64,000 nt of DNA from Toxoplasma gondii ME49 (Eukaryota; Apicomplexa; Conoidasida; Eucoccidiorida; Sarcocystidae): assembly GCF_000006565.2 (NCBI RefSeq), contig NC_031475.1, positions 4,106,522-4,170,521 on the forward strand, in the 5' to 3' direction. The position numbers and the translations under genes are program-made. Positions within the stretch are counted from its first letter, which is position 1. Each line of letters begins with the position of its first letter. The notes below the pieces were generated by a model. The model saw only the letters and a list, made by a program, of their open reading frames with translations. It made no database searches and was not told where the DNA came from. Below are positions 62,601-64,000 of the stretch, piece after piece.

Positions 62601-64000
62601 AGAAGGCAGAGGAAGACGAAAGAGCTTAGGCGAGCAAGTTCAGTCCTGCATGTCGCGGTGTTTGTCTCTCCCTGCCTGCGTGTCTTCTTCGTCTCTCTGA
62701 TGTTTCGTAGCCTCCGTGGTTTATTTCACTTTCTGCCGTTCCTGGACTTACAGCGAATTGCTGTTCGATATCCTTGGCTAACTCGACGAGTTCCCTGTAG
62801 CTTTCCTGTTCCACTGCGACTCGGAATTTTTCTTCTTCCTCCTCTTCCTTCTGCCACACACGCTCTTCATCTTCCTCAGCCTGTCGCGCGCGTTCTGCTT
62901 CGTCTCGCTCTTGCTCTCGCCTCGAAATCGAGTCCTCGACTCTCTCGATTTCTTGTCTTCTCCGCTCTGCTAAACGAATGCGAGCAGTTCGTCTTCTCTG
63001 GCGCTCTCGTTCCTTCTCTTCTCTCCTCTCTCGCTCCTGCCTCTCCTGCTGGTCCGCAAGTTCCGCTGCAAGTCGCTGCACCAGCTGCGAAGCTACTTGC
63101 AAGTTTCTTTTTATTTCGTCTTCCTGCTCTTTCGCTTCTTCTCCTGACCGAAGCAGCGACGCATGCGTCTCCAGAGCCGCCTTCGTCAGCCTGCAGACAG
63201 GAAGCCGGAAAAGGCCAGGACTCAGGGTGGAGAAAAGACGCGAAACGGATTCCAGGTCCATCCTGTGTCCAGCCGTCTACTTGCGTTAGAGTGGGCGAGT
63301 TTGGAATTTCGCCTGCCCCCCCATTCAGGTGATTCGCGGAAGGAAAACTGAGCAAAGAGGAAAGAAAGGCGAGTCTCTGTATCTTCTTGTCTCGTCTTCG
63401 GCGCCGGACTGCCTAGCCAGAGAACTGGAGAAAAGTCGAATCGTTTCACAGAAGGTTGCCCTGTGTCTAACTGGTTCGAGCCACCGTGTAGGTGTAGCAT
63501 CTTCGATTCAAGGCAGACCGGACGACAGTGCTGCGCGCTGTGTACGGAGGATACCGGGCCTTCGACACAGTGATTCAAGATGCTTGTTCTGAGAAGCGAG
63601 AAAGTGAAGACGAAGCAAGGGAAGAAGGGCGACACCGTCCATGCGCGCGCGTCCGGATCCGAGAGAGAGAAAACATGACGCGCATGCACCCTCAGGAGGC
63701 GGCAGTCGCTTGCGTGGAACGCAGGTGGGGGCAACACAAGATGCCTCGGCCTCCTGGTTGGAACTCGACTCGTTTTAGAGGCGTTTGAGTGTAGTTTCCC
63801 CGCCTCGCGGTGTCGAAGACTGTTCTGTTCTCTCCAGAGTTCGTATGATAGTGTTTTTCTTTCTCATTTGACTCGCTCATGTCCTGGGTATTCTCTCTCT
63901 TCCTCTGCTCCGTTCACAGATCCCCCTCCAGCAGGTCTTCGCTCTCTCTCGGCTCTGGTCCTCATCTCTCTCTTCTCTGGTCCTCATCTCTCTCTTCTCT
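50620..64000 (-). CDS. RAD50: RAD50 double-strand-break repair ATPase, 3' part (5' end beyond window)
   Basis: ATPase of the MRE11-RAD50 nuclear complex that senses and tethers DNA breaks. Exons, 5' to 3': 63190-62752, 62378-62148, 61902-61753, 61028-60818, 60354-60088, 59691-58901, 57324-57169, 56358-56245, 56141-56038 (donor weak), 55613-55460, 55140-54962, 54566-54423, 54019-53460, 53130-53033, 52677-52602, 51782-51499, 50814-50620: 1383 codons plus stop, all in phase. Seen: long coiled coil; zinc hook ACALCRRVF (CxxC, codons at about 58957-58968); second coiled coil; [20 protein letters not shown] and [20 protein letters not shown], typical of RAD50 just before the C-terminal ATPase lobe; [13 protein letters not shown] signature RGRCSAGQK; Walker [13 protein letters not shown]-loop ITHDEQF. 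The N-terminal lobe with Walker A is absent and must lie past 64000. A Ser/Pro-rich insert interrupts the first coil in the hook exon. A possible extra exon ends at 63918. Confidence 0.95.
57745..57905. repeat. (TA)n-rich tract in a RAD50 intron
   Basis: TA runs with CTTATACA, GAGTATATATAAATACG and CATGCATGA interruptions in the 58900-57325 intron. Another run lies at 56545-56580. Confidence 0.82.
60973..61015. repeat. Perfect 18-bp inverted repeat in a RAD50 exon
   Basis: Left arm 60973-60990 (CGCTGCATGCAGTCGTCG) and right arm 60998-61015 are exact reverse complements around the seven-base loop CCCGCAC. It is inside the exon 61028-60818 and encodes [13 protein letters not shown]. Confidence 0.95.
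63957..64000 (-). repeat. 22-bp tandem duplication at the window edge
   Basis: On the minus strand the unit AGAGAAGAGAGAGATGAGGA plus CC occurs at 64000-63979 and again at 63978-63957, followed by a related third copy. The 22-base period shifts frame, so the stretch is probably RAD50 intron rather than exon. Confidence 0.75.

Noticed and set aside
63472..63486. tRNA B-box-like GGTTCGAGCC
   Set aside because: No A-box at the right distance upstream and no acceptor stem; it lies in a RAD50 intron.
63222..63880. Minus-strand frames proposed as the RAD50 N-terminus
   Set aside because: No Walker A motif, no coiled-coil character and no in-phase donor to the exon starting at 63190.

Overview
The window looks like nuclear DNA of a coccidian apicomplexan of the Toxoplasma/Neospora type. 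The evidence is moderately GC-rich, intron-dense genes with GT-AG introns (up to 17 or more exons), conserved domains buried in long Ser-, Pro-, Arg- or Lys/Glu-rich disordered sequence, pyrimidine-rich leaders, and many (TA)n tracts in introns and intergenic DNA. The abundance of (TA)n leans towards a Neospora-like genome, but I cannot fix the species without a search.

Layout, left to right. A MIF4G-domain translation factor of the eIF4G family lies at 2846-8765 (+, 8 exons). A Rab4-type small GTPase lies at 13451-17620 (+, 8 exons). A 1083-codon low-complexity open frame of unknown function lies at 20122-23373 (-). A NudC/p23-like CS-domain protein lies at 27112-28795 (+, 2 exons). A large, mostly disordered protein with a probable degenerate C2 fold lies at 31351-40037 (+, 7 exons). 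A tRNA 2'-phosphotransferase (Tpt1/KptA family) with an enormous N-terminal extension lies at 42759-48658 (-, 4 exons). The DNA-repair ATPase RAD50 runs from 50620 off the right edge (-, at least 17 exons). It has its zinc hook and C-terminal ATPase half but lacks the N-terminal Walker A half, which must lie beyond 64000. Exon boundaries were built by hand from reading frame, splice sites and family motifs. Exon lengths close in phase for every multi-exon gene.

The genes do not form a pathway. They are housekeeping or hypothetical genes of translation, vesicle traffic, chaperoning, tRNA splicing and double-strand-break repair, with 2-5 kb spacers. The spacers hold no recognisable RNA genes or mobile elements.

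I did not find a convincing new multi-gene system. The items most worth a second look are: (1) a dispersed 14-bp palindrome GGTGTnnnTACACC, nine copies between 9.6 and 22.8 kb; (2) the five- to six-fold enlarged Tpt1; (3) an 18-bp perfect inverted repeat inside a RAD50 coiled-coil exon; (4) the C2-like fold split over four exons in an unknown protein; (5) two unrelated proteins that both carry expandable Lys/Glu repeats.
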